Below, in pieces: positions 1 to 7,002 of a stretch of DNA of 11,160 nucleotides. Each line of letters starts with the position of its first letter. The stretch's first letter is position 1. Made by a program: the position numbers and the translations under genes. The notes beneath the pieces are model-generated. The model did not search any database and was not told where the DNA came from. It worked only from the letters and a program-made list of their open reading frames with translations. The stretch comes from Holosporales bacterium (GTDB lineage: Bacteria; Pseudomonadota; Alphaproteobacteria; Paracaedibacterales; UBA11393). Location: contig DPKF01000145.1 in the NCBI GenBank assembly GCA_003542655.1, forward strand, positions 1 through 11,160, written 5' to 3'.

Positions 1-428
1 ATGATCGTGATTTTATGGATCAGCTGGTTACAGCCGTATTTGCAATTCATCCTGATGGTTCAGTTAAAGAATGTGTCGGTGGTTATAGTGATTATGAAGT
101 AAAATTTGGTTCTGGCACACTAATTGGTAAGCCTGCAAAAACAACACCGGCGCAAGAACCAGAAACACTGCAAATAAAACCACTTCCTAAACGTAATAAA
201 CTAACCTATAAAGATCAACGCGATTATGATAATTTTCCAGGTGATTTAAAACAGTTAGAAGTAGATATTCAAAAAACAGAAACCCTGCTGCATAATCCAC
301 AGCTTTATCTGAATAATCCAGATCAATTTGAGACGCTAACAGCAAGTCTGGAGGAAATGAAAAACAAACAAGAATTTATGGAGCTTAGATGGTTAGAGTT
401 AGATGAGTTAAATTCAAGCCTATCTTAA
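1..428 (+). CDS. uup: ABC-F family ATPase (Uup-like), 3' part only
   Basis: This is the C-terminal end of a soluble duplicated-ATPase ABC-F protein, a family that acts on ribosomes or nucleic acid rather than in membrane transport. The first full codon is at position 3. The reading opens with DRDFMDQ, and the partial codon before it ends in AT, so it fits the switch-histidine motif SHDRxF of the second nucleotide-binding domain. A linker of about 30 residues follows. Then comes the Uup-type C-terminal domain, a predicted antiparallel coiled coil running from KLTYKDQRDYDNFPGDL to the conserved RWLELDEL near the end. That domain is what distinguishes Uup from other ABC-F members and is known to bind DNA in Uup. 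The gene converges on flgH. The Walker A, Q-loop and signature motifs lie upstream of the window, so the ABC-F assignment is firm and the exact subfamily likely. Confidence 0.9.
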   Translation, partial: DRDFMDQLVTAVFAIHPDGSVKECVGGYSDYEVKFGSGTLIGKPAKTTPAQEPETLQIKPLPKRNKLTYKDQRDYDNFPGDLKQLEVDIQKTETLLHNPQLYLNNPDQFETLTASLEEMKNKQEFMELRWLELDELNSSLS

Positions 429-489
429 TAAACAACATAACTTTGTTTCCATAATATATATTATTCACCCAAAAACATATCCATTATTT

Positions 490-534
490 TGGCACGAAAA
501 TGCCATCTTTTTCTTAAAATGGCATAATTTTTTC
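490..534 (+). terminator. Overlapping terminator hairpins between convergent uup and flgH
   Basis: Three arms can pair in two exclusive ways. TGGCA (490-494) pairs with TGCCA (501-505), followed by TCTTTTTC. Alternatively ATGCCAT (500-506) pairs with ATGGCAT (519-525), followed by AATTTTTTC. Both have a T-run on the plus strand and suit uup. On the minus strand the second hairpin is followed by TTTT and could end the flagellar operon. The second hairpin lies partly inside the last codons of flgH. The function is inferred from structure only. Confidence 0.6.
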
Positions 535-1272
535 AACAGCTTGAATTCCCCAAGGCTTATTCGCAACATCTGTAATATCGCCGCGCCCGGCATACACAAT
601 ACGAAGTTCTGCAATTTTATCGCTAGAAATTGAATTATTAGACTGAATATCGGAACGACGAACAATACCGCGCAATTCTACTTCCCTAACTTCATTCATC
701 AATTTAAATTCAGTATGGCCTTGTATCACCAAATTACCATTTGGCATAATTTGTATGATGGTGGCAGATATTGTAAATTTCATCTTGTCCTCAAGATTAT
801 ATTTACCACTACCTGTATGTGATGGTTTTGATGCAAAATTCAACCATTTTTCAGGCAAATTATCTGAAAATTTATGGGGTAAAATGCGTTTGACTTGGTG
901 TTCAAGACCTAAAAAATTAGTGATACTTCTATCGTTTTTTGTTTCTTTAGTCATTGACGGCGTAAAATTGGTTGATTCTTTGTTATCAATGAGCACGGCA
1001 ACGGTCACAATATCCCCTATTCTGCCTGCACGTTGATCTTTGAAAAATGCTTTTGATCCAATTTGCCATAATGAATTGATATGATGTTCTGGTTGTGTTG
1101 GTGCTGGCATCGGCATGCTGACTGGGGCATAACCATGTGCCATAGTTGGGTTTTGAATCTGGCTTATTCTAGGTCCATCAACAATCTCTGACATTTTTTC
1201 AGCTAAACATCCGTTTAGTAATAAACATGCAAGCAAAGATAAAGCATACATTCTTTTATGATTTTTCAACAT
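514..1272 (-). CDS. flgH: Flagellar L-ring protein FlgH
   Basis: FlgH is an outer-membrane lipoprotein that forms the L ring, the bushing through which the flagellar rod passes. The 252-residue product begins with a positively charged N-terminus, a hydrophobic stretch and a lipobox ending LLNGC, so Cys22 should be the lipidated first residue. The body has the family's features: SLWQIGSKAFFKDQRAGRIGDIVTV near residue 70, an asparagine- and serine-rich middle segment, a beta-rich part with NGNLVIQG, and the EVELRGIVRRSDI and ITDVANKPWGIQ motifs before a C-terminal PF. The length is normal for alphaproteobacteria. The start codon is one base after the flgA stop, which implies translational coupling. 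It is the last gene of the flgF-flgG-flgA-flgH operon. The P-ring gene flgI is not next to it here. Confidence 0.95.
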   Translation of the reverse strand: MLKNHKRMYALSLLACLLLNGCLAEKMSEIVDGPRISQIQNPTMAHGYAPVSMPMPAPTQPEHHINSLWQIGSKAFFKDQRAGRIGDIVTVAVLIDNKESTNFTPSMTKETKNDRSITNFLGLEHQVKRILPHKFSDNLPEKWLNFASKPSHTGSGKYNLEDKMKFTISATIIQIMPNGNLVIQGHTEFKLMNEVREVELRGIVRRSDIQSNNSISSDKIAELRIVYAGRGDITDVANKPWGIQAVEKIMPF

Positions 1273-1273
1273 A

Positions 1274-1990
1274 TCATAACCTTATTTCTGCATTTTCTGA
1301 AGATAACACGACCGCATAAACAGTTTTTTTATCTTTTTTGTTATTATTTTGTATGATCTCTATGGGAATCGTTGCATCGCGTGCAGCGTCTCTTAATGCA
1401 ATACCTTTGTTACTAACAATTAGAGATCCTTTTTTTAAGGTGACGCGCATTACAGAACCACGTTTTACAACCACTGGTGCCTGAATGTCACTTTTTGTTA
1501 ATAGCATTCCTGGTTTTAAAACGCTGTGACGGGCGATCATACCAATAATTTGTTCTGTATTAATTAAATGAAATGCATTAATTTTGTGTGATTCAATTTT
1601 TTGAAGGGATATATCATCCGCTTGAATTTCTTCACCTGGGCGTAGCATTCTGTTTAATACAGGAACTTCAATATACCATTCAACTTTACCAAATAGCTTT
1701 TTTGTTGATTTAAAGCCATCAATTTGAGCCGTGAATCGCGTTTGATTATGCGTCACCTTTAATTCTTTTAATGTTAAACTTTGAACTTTGTCACCCTCCC
1801 AAGATGGTGTCCAGTTATCAAGTTTTATAATAAAGTCGTTCACGTTAACTTTTTGTGAAATTTCAGCGTTTAAAAGTGATATAACCTCAGCATGCACTTT
1901 TGTTGTATCATCACCTTGCTCCTCTTCAGCATCTGAAAAGGCAGGTTGCGCTAAAAAAACGAGACATAGTAAATATTTAAGCAATTGCAT
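1274..1990 (-). CDS. flgA: Flagellar P-ring assembly chaperone FlgA
   Basis: FlgA is a periplasmic chaperone for polymerisation of the P-ring protein FlgI. I place the start at 1990 and not at the longer reading from 2083. The start at 1990 has GGGAGG six bases upstream and gives a clean signal peptide, MQLLKYLLCLVFLAQPAFSDA, whereas the longer form would bury that peptide behind a lysine-rich extension overlapping flgG. The product is 238 residues. The C-terminal half holds the SAF domain, recognisable in VPVLNRMLRPGEEIQADDI, the IIGMIARHSVLKPGMLL segment and VVVKRGSVMRV. The N-terminal half is poorly conserved, as is usual for FlgA. The gene overlaps the flgG stop by 14 bases and is followed after one base by flgH. 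Confidence 0.93.
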   Translation of the reverse strand: MQLLKYLLCLVFLAQPAFSDAEEEQGDDTTKVHAEVISLLNAEISQKVNVNDFIIKLDNWTPSWEGDKVQSLTLKELKVTHNQTRFTAQIDGFKSTKKLFGKVEWYIEVPVLNRMLRPGEEIQADDISLQKIESHKINAFHLINTEQIIGMIARHSVLKPGMLLTKSDIQAPVVVKRGSVMRVTLKKGSLIVSNKGIALRDAARDATIPIEIIQNNNKKDKKTVYAVVLSSENAEIRL

Positions 1991-2768
1991 TACTTGCCTC
2001 CCACATTTTTTCACCTGTTTTGAGAACTTTTGTAATGGCGTTGTAATCTTTTTCAATTTGAACAAGTTCAACCATTTCATCAACGGCTTGTATATTAGAA
2101 CCTTCGTGTGTTTTTTGAATTAATCCACCCCGTCTGCCACTACCCGGGGTTCCTGTAACGGGTTCTCCAGATGCATTAGATTTTTGATACATACCAGAAC
2201 CTATATATTTAAGCCCTGAAGGATTTAAAAATGTGGTTAATTGCAACTGCCCAATGGATGATTGTGTGCCACCTGTTGTTGTGACAGATACTTCGCCTGT
2301 TGCGCTGATATCAATATCAATTGTATCTTCAGGAAAAGTAATAGAAGGCTCTAACACATAACCCGTACCCGGCATAACCAGGCGTCCTGTGTTGTCAACC
2401 TGTAAATTACCCACACGAGAATATGATTGTGTTCCATCTGGAAGAATAACTGGAAAAAACCCATCACCATCTATAAACACGTCTAAGGCGCGTCCAGTAT
2501 CAATGCGCGTTCCTTGCGAGAACGATTGATAGTTTCCAACAATTTGCACACCAGTACCAAGCTGATAACCCGTTGGATTAATTGTTCCAGACTCTGATGT
2601 GCTGGCACCTGGGGTCACTAAGTTTCTATAAGTACGATCGGTAATCAGTAAGTGTGACTTTTTACCTGAAATGGCGTTTAAAGCGGCTAAGTTAGAAGCC
2701 GTTGTATGAAGACGACCTTCTGCAGCTTTTAAACCTGATACCGCAACTTGCAGAGCGCTATTTAACAT
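1977..2768 (-). CDS. flgG: Flagellar distal rod protein FlgG
   Basis: FlgG builds the distal rod that passes through the P and L rings. The 263-residue length is typical. It has the family architecture: an N-terminal helix ending in the flagellar rod signature (GLKAAEGRLHTTASNLAALN, residues about 13-32), a GYQLGTGVQIVG stretch, the central FlgE/F/G beta domain (LDVFIDGDGFFPVILPDGTQSYSRVGN), the GQLQLTTFLNPSGL segment, and a C-terminal helix (VELVQIEKDYNAITKVLKTGEKM). The usual SNNLANVNTTGFK motif is altered to SNLAALNAISGKK, so TTGF is lost, though the rest aligns without gaps. AAGGAAA upstream of the ATG is a reasonable ribosome-binding site. It lies 18 bases after flgF and overlaps flgA. 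Confidence 0.95.
   Translation of the reverse strand: MLNSALQVAVSGLKAAEGRLHTTASNLAALNAISGKKSHLLITDRTYRNLVTPGASTSESGTINPTGYQLGTGVQIVGNYQSFSQGTRIDTGRALDVFIDGDGFFPVILPDGTQSYSRVGNLQVDNTGRLVMPGTGYVLEPSITFPEDTIDIDISATGEVSVTTTGGTQSSIGQLQLTTFLNPSGLKYIGSGMYQKSNASGEPVTGTPGSGRRGGLIQKTHEGSNIQAVDEMVELVQIEKDYNAITKVLKTGEKMWEASNAIA
1997..2002 (-). promoter_or_regulatory. Shine-Dalgarno of flgA inside the end of flgG
   Basis: GGGAGG lies six bases before the ATG at 1990 and inside the last codons of flgG. It is the best ribosome-binding site in the operon and decides the flgA start against the upstream ATG at 2083. Confidence 0.75.
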
Positions 2769-2786
2769 GAATTTATTTCCTTTTTT

Positions 2787-3539
2787 TTAAACTTGATTGC
2801 CCTTATCAGCACTGATTGTTCTTTTTATATTTTTGTCATATTCATCTAATGCTTTTTGAAGATTCATAAAGCGTTGTTCAACTTCCATCATATTGACTAG
2901 CTCTTGTACGGGGCATACGTTGGATAGTTCTAAAACACCTTGCGATACCATAGCCTCTGACGGCATTTCTTCTTGGTTTGTATCAAAAAAACTATTGCCG
3001 CACGCCTTAAGAAGTTGATCATCTTTAAACTGAACAACGCCAAGTTTTCCAATAGTATTGCCATTAGCGCTAACAAAGCCTTTCGAATCAATAAGAATAG
3101 ATTTTGTATTTTCTGGAAATGCAATTGGGGAATCTGAATCTGATAAAATTAAATTACCAGTACCATCAATAAGTTGATTATTAGCGTTTATTGCAAACTC
3201 ACCATTTCGTGAATATTTTATGCCAGCAAGTGTTTTAACCTTAAAAAAGCCCTGCCCCATTAAAGCAACATGTGTTTGCTCACCTGTTGTTTTAATGCCG
3301 CCTTGTGAAAAATCATAAGTTGTTCCTTCAATTGTTGGATAAGATACTCTGGTTCCATCAGGGCTTGAACGCTCTATTTCTTTCGTTTTTAGAAATACAT
3401 TTTTAAAGCCGTTCGTCCCCGTATTAGAAAGAGCATTGGCAATGACATTTAACCTTTGACTTAAAACATCTTGGCCTGCAACAATCACGCTACTGAGGCG
3501 CTTTACAGAAAAAGATGTATTATTAACAAGTTGTGACAT
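2787..3539 (-). CDS. flgF: Flagellar proximal rod protein FlgF
   Basis: FlgF is a rod subunit of the basal body, exported by the flagellar type III apparatus and therefore without a cleaved signal peptide. The 250-residue product carries the rod signature near residues 28-46 (QRLNVIANALSNTGTNGFKN), the central domain with VALMGQGFFKV and KYSRNGEFAINANNQLIDGTGNLIL, and a C-terminal helix ending ELVNMMEVEQRFMNLQKAL. It is less conserved than its neighbour FlgG, which is usual. It is the first gene of the four-gene flagellar operon and lies 27 bases downstream of the +1 predicted from the sigma-54 promoter. The ribosome-binding site is weak (AAAGA). Confidence 0.93.
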   Translation of the reverse strand: MSQLVNNTSFSVKRLSSVIVAGQDVLSQRLNVIANALSNTGTNGFKNVFLKTKEIERSSPDGTRVSYPTIEGTTYDFSQGGIKTTGEQTHVALMGQGFFKVKTLAGIKYSRNGEFAINANNQLIDGTGNLILSDSDSPIAFPENTKSILIDSKGFVSANGNTIGKLGVVQFKDDQLLKACGNSFFDTNQEEMPSEAMVSQGVLELSNVCPVQELVNMMEVEQRFMNLQKALDEYDKNIKRTISADKGNQV

Positions 3540-3576
3540 ACTTAATCTTTTGCTTGAAACTTCTTAACTTACCTTA

Positions 3577-3593
3577 TGCATAAAGCGTGCCAA
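3577..3593 (-). promoter_or_regulatory. Sigma-54 (RpoN) promoter of the flgF operon
   Basis: The minus strand reads TTGGCAC-GCTTT-ATGCA. This matches the sigma-54 consensus TGGCAC-N5-TTGCA perfectly at the -24 element and in four of five bases at the -12 element, with the required 12-base distance between the GG and GC pairs. The predicted transcription start is near 3566, leaving a leader of about 27 bases before flgF. Rod and hook genes are under sigma-54 in several flagellated bacteria, including Caulobacter, so the location makes sense. Confidence 0.8.
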
Positions 3594-3709
3594 GCTGATC
3601 AAAGCTATAGTCTATGGCTCTATAAATCATAATGTATTCAGCCAATTTAATAAAAAATACCTGATCAGACACTGGTACTATGAGAAAAAATTTGTTATCC
3701 TTAGATTTG

Positions 3710-3738
3710 TTGTTAAACATGCGTACGAAAGTTATAAA
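3710..3738 (+). promoter_or_regulatory. Putative sigma-70-type promoter of aroK
   Basis: TTGTTA (3710-3715), a 17-base spacer and TATAAA (3733-3738) form a good housekeeping promoter, with transcription predicted to begin near 3745. It lies inside the longest possible aroK reading and so argues for the shorter start at 3767. Confidence 0.55.
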
Positions 3739-3766
3739 AACATATTTTATGGGGACCTTACACGTT

Positions 3767-4369
3767 ATGACTCAAGGAAAATCAGCTCAGCATCAGCCAG
3801 TTACTGTTAGCTTCATGCCGCCTAAAACGATTGTTTTAGTTGGATTAATGGGCTGCGGGAAAACAAGCATTGGAAAGCGCTTAGCAAAACGTTTAGAACT
3901 TGAATTTCATGATTCAGATATTGCAGTTGAAGCTGCTGCTGGATGTCCTTTAAATGATATTGCTAAATTTTTTGGTGACGAGGCCTTTAAAAATGGTGAA
4001 TGCCGTGTCATTTCACGCTTATTAACAGAGCCACATCATGTTCTTGCGACAGGCGGCACATCTTTTACGTACCAACCAACACGTGAAGTGATAAAAGAAG
4101 GTGCTTTGTCTGTCTGGTTAAAAGCTGATTTTGAAACATTATATGCACGTGTTAAACGACGTGCTGATCGTTCTCAATTACCAAAAGATCAAGAACGTGA
4201 AACTTTAGAAAAAATGGTAGCAGAACATTATCCTTTATACGCAGAGGCAGATATTCATGTTGATACATTTGATGAACCAACAAACTGCACTGTAGACCGT
4301 GTTTTAACCCAAATTAGTGATTATGTTCAAAAATACTTTCCTGAACAGTATGTTTTAAAATCAGTGTAA
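3767..4369 (+). CDS. aroK: Shikimate kinase (divergent active site)
   Basis: Shikimate kinase phosphorylates shikimate at O3 with ATP, the fifth step towards chorismate. The reading is open from an ATG at 3680, but I choose 3767 because a promoter lies at 3710-3738 and this start gives 200 residues, the usual length; ATGs at 3719 and 3749 remain possible. The P-loop GLMGCGKT is at residues 26-33, and HDSD (48-51) supplies the magnesium and shikimate aspartates. The lid arginine is kept in RADRSQL. Three normally fixed shikimate contacts differ: the arginine of FR is lysine (Lys75), the GGG motif is GGT (96-98), and the arginine of RYPxY is histidine (His154). The usual partner aroB does not follow. 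The family is certain; normal activity is not. Confidence 0.88.
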   Translation: MTQGKSAQHQPVTVSFMPPKTIVLVGLMGCGKTSIGKRLAKRLELEFHDSDIAVEAAAGCPLNDIAKFFGDEAFKNGECRVISRLLTEPHHVLATGGTSFTYQPTREVIKEGALSVWLKADFETLYARVKRRADRSQLPKDQERETLEKMVAEHYPLYAEADIHVDTFDEPTNCTVDRVLTQISDYVQKYFPEQYVLKSV

Positions 4370-4386
4370 AAGAAGAATTTAAGCTG

Positions 4387-5211
4387 ATGAGAAGGCATAA
4401 AATAGCGACATTCCTTTTAATATTATTTTCTGCCCCTTCTTGTTTTTTTTCTAAAAATGCCCCTACTCCTATAAAGCAAGAGACCATTGAATTTCCCTTG
4501 AAAAAAAACTGGCTGGAAAAACGCTATACAAAACGTGACACAAACAGTAAGGTGAAATTATTTTTTATTGTTCATAACCTTGGGCTAAATACCACGACAA
4601 CAAAAAAAATTCTTGAAATTTTACCAAAAGAAGTAGCTATATCTCTTTCGCCTTATGTTAAGCAAAGTGAAAATATATTAAAAACCATCAACAAAAGGGA
4701 AGGACCTGTTTTTTGGATTCAACCTATGGAGCTGTACCGTCAACCAAATGATGTTATCGATCCTTACTGTTTGTCTCGGTACAAAGAAAAAGCGCAAAAT
4801 ATTAACAGTATCACAAACAGTTTATCGGATATGCCAAACTGTGTAACTGGAATAATAGCAGAAGAAACATCTCCTGTATTACGTGATGAAGAAACGTTAT
4901 CCATACTTTTAACTGAATTAAAAAAACGTAAACTTCCCCTACTCTCTCCAGAAATATCTGTTAATAGCGAGTTTATGAATTTGTGTGATACTTATGGTGT
5001 AACCTGTGATGAGGCTGATTATTTCATATCGCGAACAAACACAGAATCGGATGTTGTATCCCTATTAAATCGCGTTCAAGAACTTGGAGAGCAAACAGGG
5101 TACGTGGTCTGTGTAATTGATGCACATATGCCGTATGTCGTTATGTTTTTAGATTGGTATAATAGATTAAATAAAGAGCACTTTGAATTATCTTCATATG
5201 GTGTAAAATAG
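4387..5211 (+). CDS. Exported protein resembling divergent polysaccharide deacetylase (YibQ/DUF610), metal site apparently lost
   Basis: The 274-residue product has a signal sequence ending LFSAPSC. Cys19 could be a lipidated residue, although the lipobox is imperfect. From residue 57 the pattern follows the divergent polysaccharide deacetylase family (Pfam PF04748, E. coli YibQ). FFIVHNLGLN stands where the family has IDDLGLN, then ILPKEVAISLSPYV, a QPMELYRQPND segment matching the family's PMEP, and GIIAEETSPVLRDEETLSIL where the family has GVxNHMGSxxT and the following helix. The paired aspartates are His63-Asn64, and the NHMG motif (residues about 157-161) is replaced, so metal-dependent catalysis looks impossible. 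It follows aroK by 17 bases, probably in one operon, and converges on ftsQ with six bases between stops. The family call is from remembered motif order, not from a search. Confidence 0.6.
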   Translation: MRRHKIATFLLILFSAPSCFFSKNAPTPIKQETIEFPLKKNWLEKRYTKRDTNSKVKLFFIVHNLGLNTTTTKKILEILPKEVAISLSPYVKQSENILKTINKREGPVFWIQPMELYRQPNDVIDPYCLSRYKEKAQNINSITNSLSDMPNCVTGIIAEETSPVLRDEETLSILLTELKKRKLPLLSPEISVNSEFMNLCDTYGVTCDEADYFISRTNTESDVVSLLNRVQELGEQTGYVVCVIDAHMPYVVMFLDWYNRLNKEHFELSSYGVK

Positions 5212-5217
5212 CTAATT

Positions 5218-6036
5218 TTAATTTAAGGTACCTGATACTGTAATTTTTCCAGGTATTCTTAAATCAATATACCCCTTACTGTCAGCTGTTATTTTTTTTT
5301 GGTTAATTAACTTTCCAAGTTGAGTAAAAGAAGTTTCAAGAGCAGCTACTGTCCTGATATCCTCTGGTAATTTAACAATAAATGATTTAAATAAAATTAT
5401 ATCCCACCTTCTATTGCGAATACGTATCATTGATTTTATTTTCTTTTTTAAGTCTGGAAACTTTTTTAACACGTCAAGTGTTTTATCAATATGCTGTGCA
5501 GCACCTTCTCCGCTCACGAGTGGTAAATTAGCATATCCGCCAATTTGGTTGTTTTTTATGACAACACCTTCCGAATCAACTAAATAGTATTTGTTAGACT
5601 GTTTCCATAAAGCTATTGGTGTGCGTTCTTCAAGATATATGGTTAACGTATCTGGAAAAGTTCTTGTAATCGTTGCGTTTTTAACCCAATCAATTTGTTC
5701 AACTCTATCTTTAATCAGAAGTATATCTTGATTTAAAATGTGATCGCCCTTTTTAATCATTATTGCGTTTTGCAAATCGGCATGAGGTGTTTTATAAAGA
5801 CCTATAATATTGATTGTTTTGACCTGAAACCCTATTGTTTTTGTTACGTCATAAAAAGATTTAACTATTTTTTCATAGGTTTGTGATATAAACCCTGATA
5901 AGTAAATTCCTAAAAAAATTATAAGAATAGATGCTGCGCTGACAAGAACAGGGGTTGAAAAAACAATTTGCAATTTTCGGTTACGAGAACGTTTCTTTAA
6001 CAGAGGCGACGTATAAGGTCTTTTTCGTATGGCCAT
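5218..6036 (-). CDS. ftsQ: Cell division protein FtsQ
   Basis: FtsQ is a bitopic inner-membrane protein that links early and late divisome parts through FtsB and FtsL. The 272-residue product shows a basic cytoplasmic tail (residues 1-28), one membrane segment (about 29-50), a POTRA domain (about 71-140, with VKTINIIGL, WVKNATITRTFPDTLTIYLEER and TPIALW), and the FtsQ-type beta domain with YYLVDSEGVVI and LPLVSGEGA. The C-terminus YIDLRIPGKITVSG matches the usual DLR end of the domain. AAAGGT lies seven bases before the ATG. ftsQ normally sits in the dcw cluster between ddlB and ftsA; here it is the last gene after hslO, ten bases downstream, with no cell-wall gene nearby. Confidence 0.9.
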   Translation of the reverse strand: MAIRKRPYTSPLLKKRSRNRKLQIVFSTPVLVSAASILIIFLGIYLSGFISQTYEKIVKSFYDVTKTIGFQVKTINIIGLYKTPHADLQNAIMIKKGDHILNQDILLIKDRVEQIDWVKNATITRTFPDTLTIYLEERTPIALWKQSNKYYLVDSEGVVIKNNQIGGYANLPLVSGEGAAQHIDKTLDVLKKFPDLKKKIKSMIRIRNRRWDIILFKSFIVKLPEDIRTVAALETSFTQLGKLINQKKITADSKGYIDLRIPGKITVSGTLN

Positions 6037-6046
6037 ATATATACCT

Positions 6047-6949
6047 TTAAATACCTTTATTGTTTTTTGTTTTACTTAAATCTTTTCTTGTAAATTTATA
6101 TCGTTTTTCACAGAACTCGCAATCGCCATATATGATGCCATCCACAAATAAGTTTTCAAGCTCTTCTTCTTTAAAAGATTGTATGATTTTTTTTATCTTA
6201 TCCATACTGCATTCACATAAAAATTTGAACGTATTTTTTGTATATAAAATTAAATCGGCCTCATTAAATAATCTAAATAATAAAGTTTCTGCAGGAATAT
6301 TATCATCAAGGGCTTCTTCTGATTTTAAAGTTTTCATATAAGATAATACAGCTGACCACTGATCTATTCGGTTTTCGCGCTCTTCAGGCAGAATGTTTGA
6401 TAGGGGAAGCTGCTGAACCATTAAGGCACAAGCCACTCGTTTTTCAGCTGATCGTTCGTTACTTATAAAAACACTTAATGTTGTTGGTATTTGATCAGAC
6501 TGGTGCACATAATGTAAAAAGCTTTCCGTTAATGTGTCTTTATTTAATTCAACAATTGCCTGATACGGTCTGTCATCTTTTTCAAAGTCGACTGTAAATA
6601 AAATACGCCCTACCCCAAATAAATCGTTTATAGTGGGTCTGTCTAATTTTTCTAAAGCCTCTTCATTAAACCTTGCACACGTGCGCATGCCAGAATTGGA
6701 TGATAATATCACAAGTAATTGCGAGACTATTGCACCACTTTCTCCAGATATTTGTATAGATACTTTTGCAGTCGTTTTAGAATCCCCCGTCATAACCGTT
6801 AGAATACTTAAAGCTTCTAAAAGAAGCGTGTTAATCATATCGGGATATTGATGACAGTATACGGCTTTTAATGCCTCCTCTTGTAAAAAAACCAAGCGGC
6901 CTTTCATGTTTGTATCAAATAAAGAAAAGGGAAGAATAGTATCGTGCAT
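6047..6949 (-). CDS. hslO: Redox-regulated holdase chaperone Hsp33
   Basis: Hsp33 is a cytoplasmic holdase switched on by oxidation of four zinc-binding cysteines, which unfolds its linker and exposes client-binding surfaces. All four ligands are present: the CxC pair at Cys245 and Cys247 (FLCECS) and the CxxC pair at Cys277 and Cys280 (CEFC). The N-terminal substrate-binding domain is recognisable from GRLVFLQEEAL and the LLLEALSILTVMTG stretch, and SQLLPLSNILPEE-like residues near 178-190 (VQQLPLSNILPEE) form the family's interdomain region. The 300-residue length is normal. No clear ribosome-binding site precedes the ATG. A 53-base A/T-rich gap separates it from the EVE gene upstream; ftsQ follows after ten bases. 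Confidence 0.93.
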   Translation of the reverse strand: MHDTILPFSLFDTNMKGRLVFLQEEALKAVYCHQYPDMINTLLLEALSILTVMTGDSKTTAKVSIQISGESGAIVSQLLVILSSNSGMRTCARFNEEALEKLDRPTINDLFGVGRILFTVDFEKDDRPYQAIVELNKDTLTESFLHYVHQSDQIPTTLSVFISNERSAEKRVACALMVQQLPLSNILPEERENRIDQWSAVLSYMKTLKSEEALDDNIPAETLLFRLFNEADLILYTKNTFKFLCECSMDKIKKIIQSFKEEELENLFVDGIIYGDCEFCEKRYKFTRKDLSKTKNNKGI

Positions 6950-7002
6950 TTGTATATTAAAAAAATATTTATTAGTTCATTATTACGATATACAATTTGA
7001 TA

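Noticed and set aside
755..1036. Plus-strand reading inside flgH
   Set aside because: It is a shadow of the well-supported FlgH protein, with no recognisable protein features and no upstream signals.
1991..2083. Longer N-terminus for FlgA starting at 2083
   Set aside because: It adds a lysine-rich stretch before the signal peptide, overlaps flgG by 107 bases and lacks the GGGAGG site that serves the start at 1990.
5198..5228. A/T-only inverted repeat AAAATAGCTAATTTT between the convergent exported-protein gene and ftsQ
   Set aside because: It has only a weak A/T stem with no proper T-run on either strand, so I do not call it a terminator.
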